Assembly: GCA_016936435.1 (NCBI GenBank)
Contig: JAFGXX010000068.1
Span: 1 to 38,204 of the forward strand
Source of the DNA: Bacteroidales bacterium
GTDB lineage: Bacteria; Bacteroidota; Bacteroidia; Bacteroidales; VadinHA17
Length of the DNA: 38,204 nucleotides
Direction of reading: 5' to 3'
Shown: piece after piece, positions 11,832 to 21,489 of the stretch
Layout of the letters: every line of letters starts with the position of its first letter
How positions within the stretch are numbered: the stretch's first letter is position 1
Program-made: the position numbers and the translations under genes
The notes under the pieces: generated by a model
What the model was told of the DNA's origin: nothing
Databases searched by the model: none
The model's input: the letters and a program-made list of their open reading frames with translations, nothing else

Positions 11832-12050
11832 ATGGCCAAGCAACCATCAATTGAACAGGACGGCACTATTATTGAAGCCCTTTCCAATGCCATGTTCAGG
11901 GTTGAACTCGAGAACGGGCATGTAATCACCGCGCATATCTCAGGTAAAATGAGAATGCACTATATTAAAATACTTCCCGGAGACAGGGTAAAGGTCGAAA
12001 TGTCACCTTACGACCTGACAAAAGGCAGAATAACATTCAGATATAAATAG
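11832..12050 (+). CDS. infA: Translation initiation factor IF-1
   Basis: '[72 protein letters not shown]'. Confidence 0.98.
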   Translation: MAKQPSIEQDGTIIEALSNAMFRVELENGHVITAHISGKMRMHYIKILPGDRVKVEMSPYDLTKGRITFRYK

Positions 12051-12064
12051 AAATAGATACGGTA

Positions 12065-12181
12065 ATGAAAGTAAGAGCATCTGTAAAGAAGCGCAGCGCT
12101 GACTGTAAGATAGTCAAGAGAAAAGGGCGCATTTACGTTATCAATAAGAAAAATCCCAAGTTCAAACAGAGACAGGGATAA
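12065..12181 (+). CDS. rpmJ: 50S ribosomal protein L36 (38 aa; absent from the ORF track)
   Basis: Read by hand: [38 protein letters not shown]; between infA and rpsM. Confidence 0.96.
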   Translation: MKVRASVKKRSADCKIVKRKGRIYVINKKNPKFKQRQG

Positions 12182-12187
12182 AATAAC

Positions 12188-12195
12188 TATTTTTG
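12188..12195 (+). promoter_or_regulatory. Candidate Bacteroidota -7 box (TATTTTTG) between rpmJ and rpsM
   Basis: Exact match to TAnnTTTG; no good -33 TTG (TTC at about the right distance). Confidence 0.45.
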
Positions 12196-12220
12196 CAACT
12201 CAATTTTAAGAAAGTAAAAT

Positions 12221-12598
12221 ATGGCACGAATCATTGGTGTTGATTTACCAAGAAATAAGATAGGAGAAGTAGGACTGACCTATATTTACGGCGTTGGAAG
12301 AAGTACAGCACAAAAGGTACTTGACCAGGCCGGTGTTGACAGGAGCATTAAAGTAGAGGAGTGGACGGACGAGCAGATTAACTCCATTCGCCGGATACTG
12401 AGCGAAAATTACAAGCTTGAGGGAGAACTCCGTTCGGAGACACAAATGAATATCAAGCGTCTGATGGATATTGGCTGTTACCGTGGTGTCCGCCACAGAC
12501 TGGGACTTCCCGTGAGGGGGCAAAGTACCAAGAACAATGCCAGGACCCGCAAGGGCAGAAAAAAGACTGTTGCAAACAAGAAGAAAGCTACTAAATAA
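12221..12598 (+). CDS. rpsM: 30S ribosomal protein S13
   Basis: '[34 protein letters not shown]', '[37 protein letters not shown]'. Confidence 0.98.
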   Translation: MARIIGVDLPRNKIGEVGLTYIYGVGRSTAQKVLDQAGVDRSIKVEEWTDEQINSIRRILSENYKLEGELRSETQMNIKRLMDIGCYRGVRHRLGLPVRGQSTKNNARTRKGRKKTVANKKKATK

Positions 12599-12605
12599 AT
12601 AAACT

Positions 12606-12995
12606 ATGGCAAAGAAGACCGGAGCATTAAAGAAGAGGGTAGTAAGGGTAGAACCTCAGGGTCAGGCACATATTCATTCATCATTCAATAATATCATCAT
12701 TACTCTGACCAACAATTCGGGGCAGGTCATATCGTGGGCTTCTGCCGGGAAGATGGGATTCAAGGGTTCCAAGAAGAATACCCCCTATGCAGCTCAGATG
12801 GCATCGGAGGAGTGTGGTAAAGTGGCATTCGATCTGGGACTTAGAAAGGTAAAAGTCTTTGTGAAAGGGCCAGGATCGGGACGTGAATCGGCTATCAGGG
12901 CAATATCGAATGTGGGAATAGAGGTAATGGAGATCGTCGATGTGACGCCACTGCCTCATAATGGCTGCCGTCCTCCCGGAAGAAGAAGAGTCTAA
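12606..12995 (+). CDS. rpsK: 30S ribosomal protein S11
   Basis: '[44 protein letters not shown]', '[18 protein letters not shown]'. Confidence 0.98.
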   Translation: MAKKTGALKKRVVRVEPQGQAHIHSSFNNIIITLTNNSGQVISWASAGKMGFKGSKKNTPYAAQMASEECGKVAFDLGLRKVKVFVKGPGSGRESAIRAISNVGIEVMEIVDVTPLPHNGCRPPGRRRV

Positions 12996-13032
12996 AAATA
13001 TTTGAAGTCAGGATTTTAAAAACAGAATAACA

Positions 13033-13641
13033 ATGGCAAGATATACAGGTCCAAGATCAAGAGTCGCAAGAAAATTTGGAGATCCTATTTATGGCCCTGA
13101 CAAGTACCTCGACAGGAAAAACTTCCCTCCGGGGCAGCACGGGCAGAACAAGAAAAGAAAGAAGACATCTGAATACGGTATCCAGCTCCGTGAGAAGCAG
13201 AAGGCAAAATATACATACGGTATCCTCGAGCGTCAGTTCAGAAACACATTTGAGAAAGCTTCAAGGTCGAAAGGCGTCACAGGCGAAGTCCTCCTGCAGA
13301 TGCTGGAATCGAGGCTCGACAATGTTGTATACCGTCTGGGTATAGCTCCTACAAGAGCCTCTGCGCGCCAGCTCGTCTCTCACCGTCATATCACCGTTAA
13401 CGGTGCGGTGGTGAATGTTCCTTCATCACAGGTGAAGCCCGGAGATATTATTGGCGTCAGGGAAAAATCAAAATCACTCGAAACGATAGTCGATTCTCTT
13501 ACAACAAGAAAAACATCAAAGCTGTCATGGCTGGAATGGGACGACACTCAAATGGCAGGAAAATTCATGAGCATTCCTGAAAGGGCTGATATACCCGAAG
13601 ATATTAAGGAGCAACTTATCGTTGAATTGTATTCAAAGTAA
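13033..13641 (+). CDS. rpsD: 30S ribosomal protein S4
   Basis: '[24 protein letters not shown]', '[33 protein letters not shown]'. Confidence 0.98.
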   Translation: MARYTGPRSRVARKFGDPIYGPDKYLDRKNFPPGQHGQNKKRKKTSEYGIQLREKQKAKYTYGILERQFRNTFEKASRSKGVTGEVLLQMLESRLDNVVYRLGIAPTRASARQLVSHRHITVNGAVVNVPSSQVKPGDIIGVREKSKSLETIVDSLTTRKTSKLSWLEWDDTQMAGKFMSIPERADIPEDIKEQLIVELYSK

Positions 13642-13659
13642 TTATTTAAGATAAAATCT

Positions 13660-14652
13660 ATGGCCATATTATCATTCCAGAAACCCGATAAAGTAATAAT
13701 GCTGGAAGCGGACAACAAGCTCGGCAAGTTCGAGTTCCGTCCACTTGAACCTGGCTATGGTATTACTGTTGGTAATGCTCTAAGAAGGATACTTCTCTCT
13801 TCACTCGAAGGCTATGCTATCACAACCGTAAGGATTGATGGTGTAGATCACGAATTTTCCACCATCAAAGGTGTAATGGAAGACGTTACGGAGATCATCC
13901 TTAAACTGAAACAGGTCAGATTCAGAAGAACTGTTGATGACGTTGAACACGAAAAAGTTTCTGTAAAAATAAGTAACAAGGAGATCTTTAAGGCCGGTGA
14001 TCTTAACGGTGTGCTCAGCAGCTTCGAGGTGCTAAACCCCGAACTGGTTTTGTTCAGGATGGAACCTGCGGTAAAACTACAGGTTGAGTTTACCATAAAC
14101 AAAGGCCGCGGATATGTTCCTGCTGAGGAAAATGAACCCGAGGAAAGCGAATTCGGACTTATTGCAATAGATTCAATATTCACGCCGGTCAGGAATGTGA
14201 AATATTCCATTGAGAACTATAGGGTTGAAGAAAAAACCGACTACGAAAAACTGCTTTTCGAAATAGAGACCGACGGCTCAATACATCCCAAGGAGGCCCT
14301 TAAGGAAGCTGCCAAAATCCTCATATACCACTTTATGCTCTTCTCCGACGAAAAGATCACTATCGATTCCGACGATAAGCTGGCAAACGAAGAGTTTGAT
14401 GAGGAAGTACTTCATATGAGGCAGCTCCTGAAAACCAAGCTCATCGACCTCGATCTTTCGGTCAGGGCACTTAACTGCCTTAAGGCTGCTGAGGTTGAGA
14501 CACTCGGAGACCTGGTCAAATTCAATAAAAATGATCTCCTGAAATTCAGGAACTTCGGGAAAAAATCACTTACTGAGCTTGATGAACTGCTTGATTCAAT
14601 GAGCCTTTCGTTCGGGATGGACGTGAGCAAGTACAAGTTAGAGAAAGATTAA
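13660..14652 (+). CDS. rpoA: DNA-directed RNA polymerase subunit alpha
   Basis: '[60 protein letters not shown]'; C-terminal '[43 protein letters not shown]'. Confidence 0.98.
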   Translation: MAILSFQKPDKVIMLEADNKLGKFEFRPLEPGYGITVGNALRRILLSSLEGYAITTVRIDGVDHEFSTIKGVMEDVTEIILKLKQVRFRRTVDDVEHEKVSVKISNKEIFKAGDLNGVLSSFEVLNPELVLFRMEPAVKLQVEFTINKGRGYVPAEENEPEESEFGLIAIDSIFTPVRNVKYSIENYRVEEKTDYEKLLFEIETDGSIHPKEALKEAAKILIYHFMLFSDEKITIDSDDKLANEEFDEEVLHMRQLLKTKLIDLDLSVRALNCLKAAEVETLGDLVKFNKNDLLKFRNFGKKSLTELDELLDSMSLSFGMDVSKYKLEKD

Positions 14653-14678
14653 TCTGAAAACGGGAAGGGAACAAAGCA

Positions 14679-15260
14679 ATGCGACATTCAAGAGTTATAA
14701 ATCATTTAGGAAGAACGAGTTCACACAGGAAATCGATGCTTGCCAACATGGCATCGTCACTGATATTGCATAAGAGGATCACTACCACCACCGCCAGGGC
14801 GAAAGCTTTGAGAACCTATGTGGAGCCTCTGATAACAAAATCAAAGGAAGATTCAACTCACTCCAGAAGAGAGGTCTTCAGCTTTCTTAAGGACAAGCAG
14901 GCTGTAGCCGAGCTTTTCAGGGAGATATCACCCAGGATCACCGACAGGCCGGGCGGCTATACCCGTATACTCAAGACAGGTAACAGAATCGGTGATAACG
15001 CTGAAATGTGTATCATGGAGCTCGTGGATTACAATGAGAACATGCTCGGAACGGCTGAGACAACTAAGACGAAAGGCCGCAGGAGAAGACCCTCCTCAAA
15101 GAAAAAAGCCGAGGCAGAAGACTCACAGAAAAAATCAGCCCCTGTAGCAAAAAAGACAGCTGAGGAACCTGTCGCTGAAGCACAGTCAGAAACCGCAGGT
15201 GCTACCGGAGAAGATACAGCCGCCGGTGAAACGGAGGAGACTCAGGAGGACAGTAAATAA
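14679..15260 (+). CDS. rplQ: 50S ribosomal protein L17 with ~60-aa low-complexity C-terminal extension
   Basis: '[56 protein letters not shown]'; tail rich in K/A/E/T/G. Confidence 0.97.
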   Translation: MRHSRVINHLGRTSSHRKSMLANMASSLILHKRITTTTARAKALRTYVEPLITKSKEDSTHSRREVFSFLKDKQAVAELFREISPRITDRPGGYTRILKTGNRIGDNAEMCIMELVDYNENMLGTAETTKTKGRRRRPSSKKKAEAEDSQKKSAPVAKKTAEEPVAEAQSETAGATGEDTAAGETEETQEDSK

Positions 15261-15328
15261 AATTGAAATACATTATCATTTTTACCTGTTCTGTTTTTAA
15301 TTTCAATATTATATAACAAAAAATTTAG

Positions 15329-16609
<1,281 letters not shown>

Positions 16610-16623
16610 TGGTATCTTCCGAC

Positions 16624-16645
16624 GTTATTAACAATTGTTAATAAC
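16624..16645. repeat. Perfect 22-bp palindrome GTTATTAACAATTGTTAATAAC
   Basis: Sequence equals its own reverse complement over all 22 bases; intergenic. Confidence 0.9.
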
Positions 16646-16670
16646 TTATGTTGATATCGGGTTTACAACA

Positions 16671-16720
16671 TAGCCCCTCTAAAGTTGCATGAAGCTCTTT
16701 TAGGGGCTATATTTGTTTTA
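16671..16720 (+). terminator. Intrinsic terminator downstream of eno
   Basis: TAGCCCCT(16671-16678)...AGGGGCTA(16702-16709) 8-bp arms plus inner AAAG/CTTT, followed by T-rich TATTTGTTTTAT. Confidence 0.75.
16685..16715 (+). promoter_or_regulatory. Bacteroidota-type promoter (TTG -N20- TATATTTG) driving the structured RNA locus
   Basis: TTG 16685-16687; TATATTTG 16708-16715; centre spacing ~26 as expected for the -33/-7 elements; predicted start ~16719. Confidence 0.65.
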
Positions 16721-17228
16721 TCGGGTGAGCGATAAAGGGCTGCTCGAAAGATGTGGAGCCGGTTTAGGTTACTTAATTGAAGCACAATCCGGTTCATTCA
16801 GACCTCCGGGTCTGCTCATCAAGAGAGCCGAAGTCTGAACTAAAAACCCCGGTCATTGACCAGAGTCGGATGTTCAGGAGATCGACGAAAACCGGAAACG
16901 TTCTTTCAACGATCAGGTCTGAGGGCCTCAGGGAAACAAAGAGTTTCGGCTCCGAGTCAACTGAAACTGATGCCACATCCTCCGGGAAATGAGCATCGGA
17001 ACCTGAAAGACACTTCGTCCTGGAAAATCCCGCCGAAAGACGGGAAAAAAAGGACAGCCGGAAGGTCCTGCCTTAAACAGCAGAACCTGAAAGCCATGGG
17101 TTGCAGGAACAGATCGTAAGACCTGGAATGCAGCCGGCCAGAATAACAGTAACCCGACGCCGATTGCGGCTTCGGTTGCAAAAGGTGAATGGGAACTACT
17201 CCTCGCGAATAGTTCCCATTATTGTTTT
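16718..17228 (+). ncRNA. Candidate ~500-nt structured non-coding RNA of unknown family
   Basis: Own promoter, strong terminator, many local hairpins (e.g. 16799-16814 CAGACC-TCCG-GGTCTG; 17017-17055 GTCCT..TCCCG..CGGGA..AGGAC), no convincing ORF on either strand. Confidence 0.6.
17188..17228 (+). terminator. Intrinsic terminator at the 3' end of the structured RNA locus
   Basis: Perfect 11-bp inverted repeat AATGGGAACTA(17188-17198)/TAGTTCCCATT(17210-17220) followed by ATTGTTTT. Confidence 0.85.
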
Positions 17229-17308
17229 ATACATATCAATAACCCCTTTTATCCTGTTCCCATAAAACCTGTTGTTTTATCTTATATCTTTGAAAATAAA
17301 CCTTTATT

Positions 17309-19213
17309 ATGTCCTGCTCAGGCCTTTGTAAATTTATTTCCAGTCTTGAAAAGCGCGATGACATAATCAGAATAAGCACTTTTGTAAATCCTGTACTTGA
17401 AATATCCGAAGTTGCCGACAGGATGATAAAGAATGACGGAAAAGCTTTACTGTTCGAAAATACGGGAACTGCCTTCCCTGTCCTGATAAATGCCTATGGA
17501 TCAGATAAAAGAATGGCTCTGGCCATGGGCAGAGATGAGCTCGGCGATGCTGCCGCCGAAATAACAAGCCTGTTGACAGGTCTGGCGGGAAACAAGGAAG
17601 GCCTCCTGAATATGCTATCTTCTCTGCCTGCACTCTTAAAAGTGGCCCGCTTCTTCCCAAAAAGAAGTAAAAGAAAAGCCCGATGCCACCAGGTTGTCCA
17701 CCGGGATCCCGACCTTTCAATGCTTCCGGTATTGAAATGCTGGCCTCACGATGGTGGAAGGTATGTCACCCTGCCGGTTGTACATACCCTGAACCCTCTG
17801 ACACTGAAACCCAACGCCGGCATGTACAGGATGCAGGTAATAGACAGTAAAACAACGGCAATGCACTGGCAGCTTCATAAAACAGGAGCAAATCATTTTG
17901 CCGAATGGAAAAAACTGGGCAGGAAGATGCCGGTTAGTGTGACACTCGGAGGAGACCCGGTTTATGCCTATGCTGCATCTGCCCCCCTGCCCGAAGATGT
18001 TGATGAGTTTATACTGTCCGGTTTCCTGCGTGGACGCAGAGTCAGCCTTGTGAAATGCCTGACAAATGACCTTTATGTACCGGCCGATGCCGACATAGTG
18101 ATCGAAGGTTATATCGACCCCGCCGAAGAACCTTTTTATGAAGGCCCCTTTGGAGATCATACCGGTTTTTATTCCTTAACGGATTACTATCCGAAGTTCC
18201 ACCTTACCTGCATAACTCATGCCCGCAAAGCCGTGTATCCGGCTACCATTGTCGGTATTCCTCCAATGGAAGATGCATGGATAGCTAAAGCCACTGAGAA
18301 ACTCTTCCTGGCACCCCTGAAACTTGCACTGCTGCCCGAAATTGAAGATATTCATATGCCCACAGCAGGTGTTGCACACAATCTTGTAGTCGTTAAAACA
18401 AGAAAATCATATCCGGGTCAGGGTAAAAAAGTCATCGGATCGCTCCTGGGAGCCGGACAGATGATGTTCACAAAATATATTGTTGTTGTGAGCGGTGACG
18501 TTGATATACGCAACTACAGACAGCTTATTGCCCACATCAGACTGAATACGGATACGGTTAATGATCTGCAGTTTACGACCGGTCCTCTCGATGTTCTCGA
18601 TCATGCCTCAGATGTTTATACCCTCGGAGGCAAGCTGGGGATAGATGCTACTGAAAAAATGCCCGGAGAGATAATTGCCGGTACCGGCAGAAGAGAGCGG
18701 ACTTTCGGTATGGAAGTTCAGCTAAAAAATGATTTTCCCGATATGCCTGAATGTATCCGGCGTGTCAGTACTTCCGAAAAGCTGGGGATAGTTGTGCTGG
18801 CTGTCGACCAGCTATCAGATAGAATGGCTGTCAGAAAAGCAGAAGACTATTGCTCGGAGAAGAGTCTGATGTTTCAGAGCAGCGTGGTGCTGGTTGTCGA
18901 TTCCGGAGTGGATGTTGATGATCTTTATACCGTCACCTGGCAGGTACTTGGTAACTCAGATCCGGGGAGAGACATAAGACTGCTGGAGGAACAGGTTCTC
19001 TTCGTTGATGGCACTGCCAAGGTTTTGGGTGACAGGCACTTCCCGCGGAGATGGCCAAATGCGGTATGTTCTGATATTAAAACCATTGATGCCGTTGATG
19101 GAAAATGGGGCTCTCTTGGCTTAGGAGATCTTATAGTGTCGCCCTCGTTAACAAGGCAAAACTTATTATTGCCCGGAAATGAAGAGGTACGGATAGAAAA
19201 ACACCCGGGATGA
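17309..19213 (+). CDS. UbiD family decarboxylase
   Basis: 'PVLKCWPHDGGRYVTLPVVHTLNP', 'YEGPFGDHTGFYSLTDYYPKFHLTCITHARKAVYPATIVGIPPMEDAWIAKATEKLFL' are UbiD family motifs. Confidence 0.93.
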   Translation: MSCSGLCKFISSLEKRDDIIRISTFVNPVLEISEVADRMIKNDGKALLFENTGTAFPVLINAYGSDKRMALAMGRDELGDAAAEITSLLTGLAGNKEGLLNMLSSLPALLKVARFFPKRSKRKARCHQVVHRDPDLSMLPVLKCWPHDGGRYVTLPVVHTLNPLTLKPNAGMYRMQVIDSKTTAMHWQLHKTGANHFAEWKKLGRKMPVSVTLGGDPVYAYAASAPLPEDVDEFILSGFLRGRRVSLVKCLTNDLYVPADADIVIEGYIDPAEEPFYEGPFGDHTGFYSLTDYYPKFHLTCITHARKAVYPATIVGIPPMEDAWIAKATEKLFLAPLKLALLPEIEDIHMPTAGVAHNLVVVKTRKSYPGQGKKVIGSLLGAGQMMFTKYIVVVSGDVDIRNYRQLIAHIRLNTDTVNDLQFTTGPLDVLDHASDVYTLGGKLGIDATEKMPGEIIAGTGRRERTFGMEVQLKNDFPDMPECIRRVSTSEKLGIVVLAVDQLSDRMAVRKAEDYCSEKSLMFQSSVVLVVDSGVDVDDLYTVTWQVLGNSDPGRDIRLLEEQVLFVDGTAKVLGDRHFPRRWPNAVCSDIKTIDAVDGKWGSLGLGDLIVSPSLTRQNLLLPGNEEVRIEKHPG

Positions 19214-19246
19214 AGGTTTCGCGGTATGTTTAACAAATGTGATCTC

Positions 19247-20596
19247 TCAGATCAGTTTCTTTATTTTTTCAATCAGGACAGCAGGCTGGAATGGCTTGCT
19301 GATATAGTCATCCATTCCTGCAGCAAGGCATTTTTCCTTGTCGCCTATCATGGCGTTGGCAGTAATAGCAATGATGGGAACATGTGCATTGCTGCTTTCC
19401 TCAAGAATACGTATTTCCTCAGTGGCAGTGATCCCGCTCATGACAGGCATCTGTATATCCATCAGGATAAGATCATAGGCTGAAGAGCCGAATTTCTCCA
19501 GAGCCTCCCTGCCGTCAGCCGCTGTATCGATGCTATGGACCAGTGGCTGTAAAGTCAGCAGGGTTATTTTTTGATTTATCAGGTTGTCTTCCACGAGGAG
19601 TATCCTGATGTTTTTCAGTTCCTTGTGTACTTTACCCCTCATGAGCGGTTCGGCAGTGACCAGCGATGCATTGTTTTGTTTTGTATCTGCCACCACTTTT
19701 GTGAAGGGAAGGGTTATGTTTATGGCTGTGTAGCCGCTGCCGTCCTCCTGATTGAAGTATCCTTTGCAGGCAGTAATAAGACGTGCTGAGAGAGATATTT
19801 CACCTCTGGCAGGATCATCAGTCAGGACTCTCGCTGTATCAGCCTGTATTCTGATATTTATCAGGTTCTCATTCTCCGGTCCCTTTTCCGGAAAGGGTGT
19901 AATGGTCACTTTGACTTTCCTTTCTGAATGGCGACTTTCTATTGTGTTGAAGATATCGAGGAGAATCTGTTTAACTATTACAGGATCACCAAGATATTCA
20001 GATGTCTGGAGATCCTTTCTGTCAAGGATGAAATCCAGGTTTGCGTTGTCCTTGAGACTGTAGAGTTCAATAGTGTTCTCGATGGTGTCGGGGAGATTAA
20101 ATCTTATATGTTCTCTTTTCTCGTAGGCGAGGTTACCGGCCGATTGCATTGTCAGTTCATTAACAGTGGTAACCATGTTCTTCGTCGAGGCCATAAATGT
20201 TTCAACTAGTTCTTTCTGTTTTTTCTTAAGGCCCGACTCCATGAGAATATCCGTTATTATTACGAGATTGTTGAGCGGTTCCCGTATTTTGTGCGAGAAA
20301 TCGGTTATCACATCATCCTTTTTAACGCTTGAGGTTGAAATGTCGTCGAGAGAATGTTTCACCGAGTCCATTACCTTCAATATTTTCCTGATAAGATAGG
20401 AGGTCAGCAGTGCTGCCAGGATAATAACGATTCCGGCTGCCAGATATACTTTCAGCATGATAAGGATAAGACTGCCTATCAGGGCAGACAGGATCAGGAT
20501 CGCGTACCTGATAAATTTTTCACGGTTCCCCGGATCAGTATTATCTCGGTCACTGTGAATGTTCCCGTTGCCGTAAGGTGTACCCTGGGCTACCAT
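19247..20596 (-). CDS. Hybrid sensor histidine kinase/response regulator with degenerate HATPase domain
   Basis: Two N-terminal TM segments; H-box 'DFSHKIREPLNNL'; C-terminal REC 'ILLVEDNLINQK...DLILMDIQMPVMSG...IIAITANAM...DDYISKPF'; N and G1 boxes degraded. Confidence 0.88.
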   Translation of the reverse strand: MVAQGTPYGNGNIHSDRDNTDPGNREKFIRYAILILSALIGSLILIMLKVYLAAGIVIILAALLTSYLIRKILKVMDSVKHSLDDISTSSVKKDDVITDFSHKIREPLNNLVIITDILMESGLKKKQKELVETFMASTKNMVTTVNELTMQSAGNLAYEKREHIRFNLPDTIENTIELYSLKDNANLDFILDRKDLQTSEYLGDPVIVKQILLDIFNTIESRHSERKVKVTITPFPEKGPENENLINIRIQADTARVLTDDPARGEISLSARLITACKGYFNQEDGSGYTAINITLPFTKVVADTKQNNASLVTAEPLMRGKVHKELKNIRILLVEDNLINQKITLLTLQPLVHSIDTAADGREALEKFGSSAYDLILMDIQMPVMSGITATEEIRILEESSNAHVPIIAITANAMIGDKEKCLAAGMDDYISKPFQPAVLIEKIKKLI

Positions 20597-20627
20597 TGTT
20601 ATTTGTTTCGATATGATAAAACTCTAA

Positions 20628-20635
20628 CAAATATA
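20628..20635 (-). promoter_or_regulatory. Candidate -7 box (TATATTTG on minus strand) for the hybrid kinase gene
   Basis: CAAATATA on plus = TATATTTG on minus; no matching -33 TTG seen. Confidence 0.4.
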
Positions 20636-20658
20636 TAATAAATATACTATTAACTAAG

Positions 20659-20690
20659 TTGATACCCTATCGGGGAAATGGTTAAATTTG
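20659..20690 (+). promoter_or_regulatory. Bacteroidota-type promoter (TTG -N21- TAAATTTG) upstream of the 20724 gene
   Basis: TTG 20659-20661 and TAAATTTG 20683-20690 with ~26-nt centre spacing. Confidence 0.6.
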
Positions 20691-20723
20691 TCCTGCGGTA
20701 TGATTTTTGAACGTAAGGAATAA

Positions 20724-21488
20724 ATGACTTTTGTTATGAACAGGAATTTCAGGATACTTATTCTCGCTGCCGTCATATTGTCAATGCTTACCGGTACGGG
20801 CCTGGTTGCCCAGGACACTTCAGGGATGGTAAAATACACTCCTGATTTCAGGTTCAAAGATGGGATATACGTTAATTTTGAGCAGGTTAAGCTTAATAAC
20901 CCTATACCCAAAGCCCGTCTTCTTACATCAACCGACTACAACGACAAGGAGTTTTTCAGGAAGCTCTTTGAGTCGGACAAGCTATACTACTATGACGGGA
21001 TGGGGGTGAGGCAGGAGATCCCGGTTAGCAGCATCTGGGGATATGCAAGGAACGGAGTTTTATACATTCAGGTCCAGAATAATTTTAACAGGATAACCTT
21101 CGTAGGAAGCATCTGCCATTTCGTGGCCGATATTACAACGGTTGACAACCGCTATTATTCACCTTATGGAGGTTACTATGATCCTTATTACTATTCTCCC
21201 TATAACTATGGATACGGCAGCTATTATTCACCCTACGGATCGTATTACTCTCCATATTCACGCGGTAGTATGACAAGGAATGAGCTGAAACAGTATCTTA
21301 TTGATTTTGAAGAGGGAAAAATTATTGAGTTTGATCAGAAAAATACCGAGTTGCTGCTGATGAAGGATGCGGAGTTGTATGAAGAGTATGTGAAACTTTC
21401 AAGAAAGGAGCGCAAAAACCTCATGTTCGTTTACATAAGAAAATTTAACGAGAGAAATCCCTTGTATATACCTGTTAATCAGAACTGA
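20724..21488 (+). CDS. Putative secreted protein with Tyr-rich low-complexity segment; function unknown
   Basis: Signal-peptide-like N-terminus 'MNRNFRILILAAVILSMLTGTGLVAQ'; internal YYSPYGGYYDPYYYSPYNYGYGSYYSPYGSYYSPYS. Confidence 0.8.
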   Translation: MTFVMNRNFRILILAAVILSMLTGTGLVAQDTSGMVKYTPDFRFKDGIYVNFEQVKLNNPIPKARLLTSTDYNDKEFFRKLFESDKLYYYDGMGVRQEIPVSSIWGYARNGVLYIQVQNNFNRITFVGSICHFVADITTVDNRYYSPYGGYYDPYYYSPYNYGYGSYYSPYGSYYSPYSRGSMTRNELKQYLIDFEEGKIIEFDQKNTELLLMKDAELYEEYVKLSRKERKNLMFVYIRKFNERNPLYIPVNQN

Positions 21489-21489
21489 T

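Noticed and set aside
16777-17181. Short ORFs on both strands (16777-16992 +, 16856-17119 +, 16794-16976 -, 16957-17181 -) as genes
   Set aside because: They overlap each other on both strands, have no recognisable protein motifs, and fall in a region better explained as structured RNA.
16718-17228. RNase P RNA, tmRNA or SRP RNA
   Set aside because: The conserved GAGGAAAGTCC / AGAACCCGGCTTA blocks of RNase P, the tRNA-like ends and tag ORF of tmRNA, and a compact SRP fold were not found on either strand by eye.
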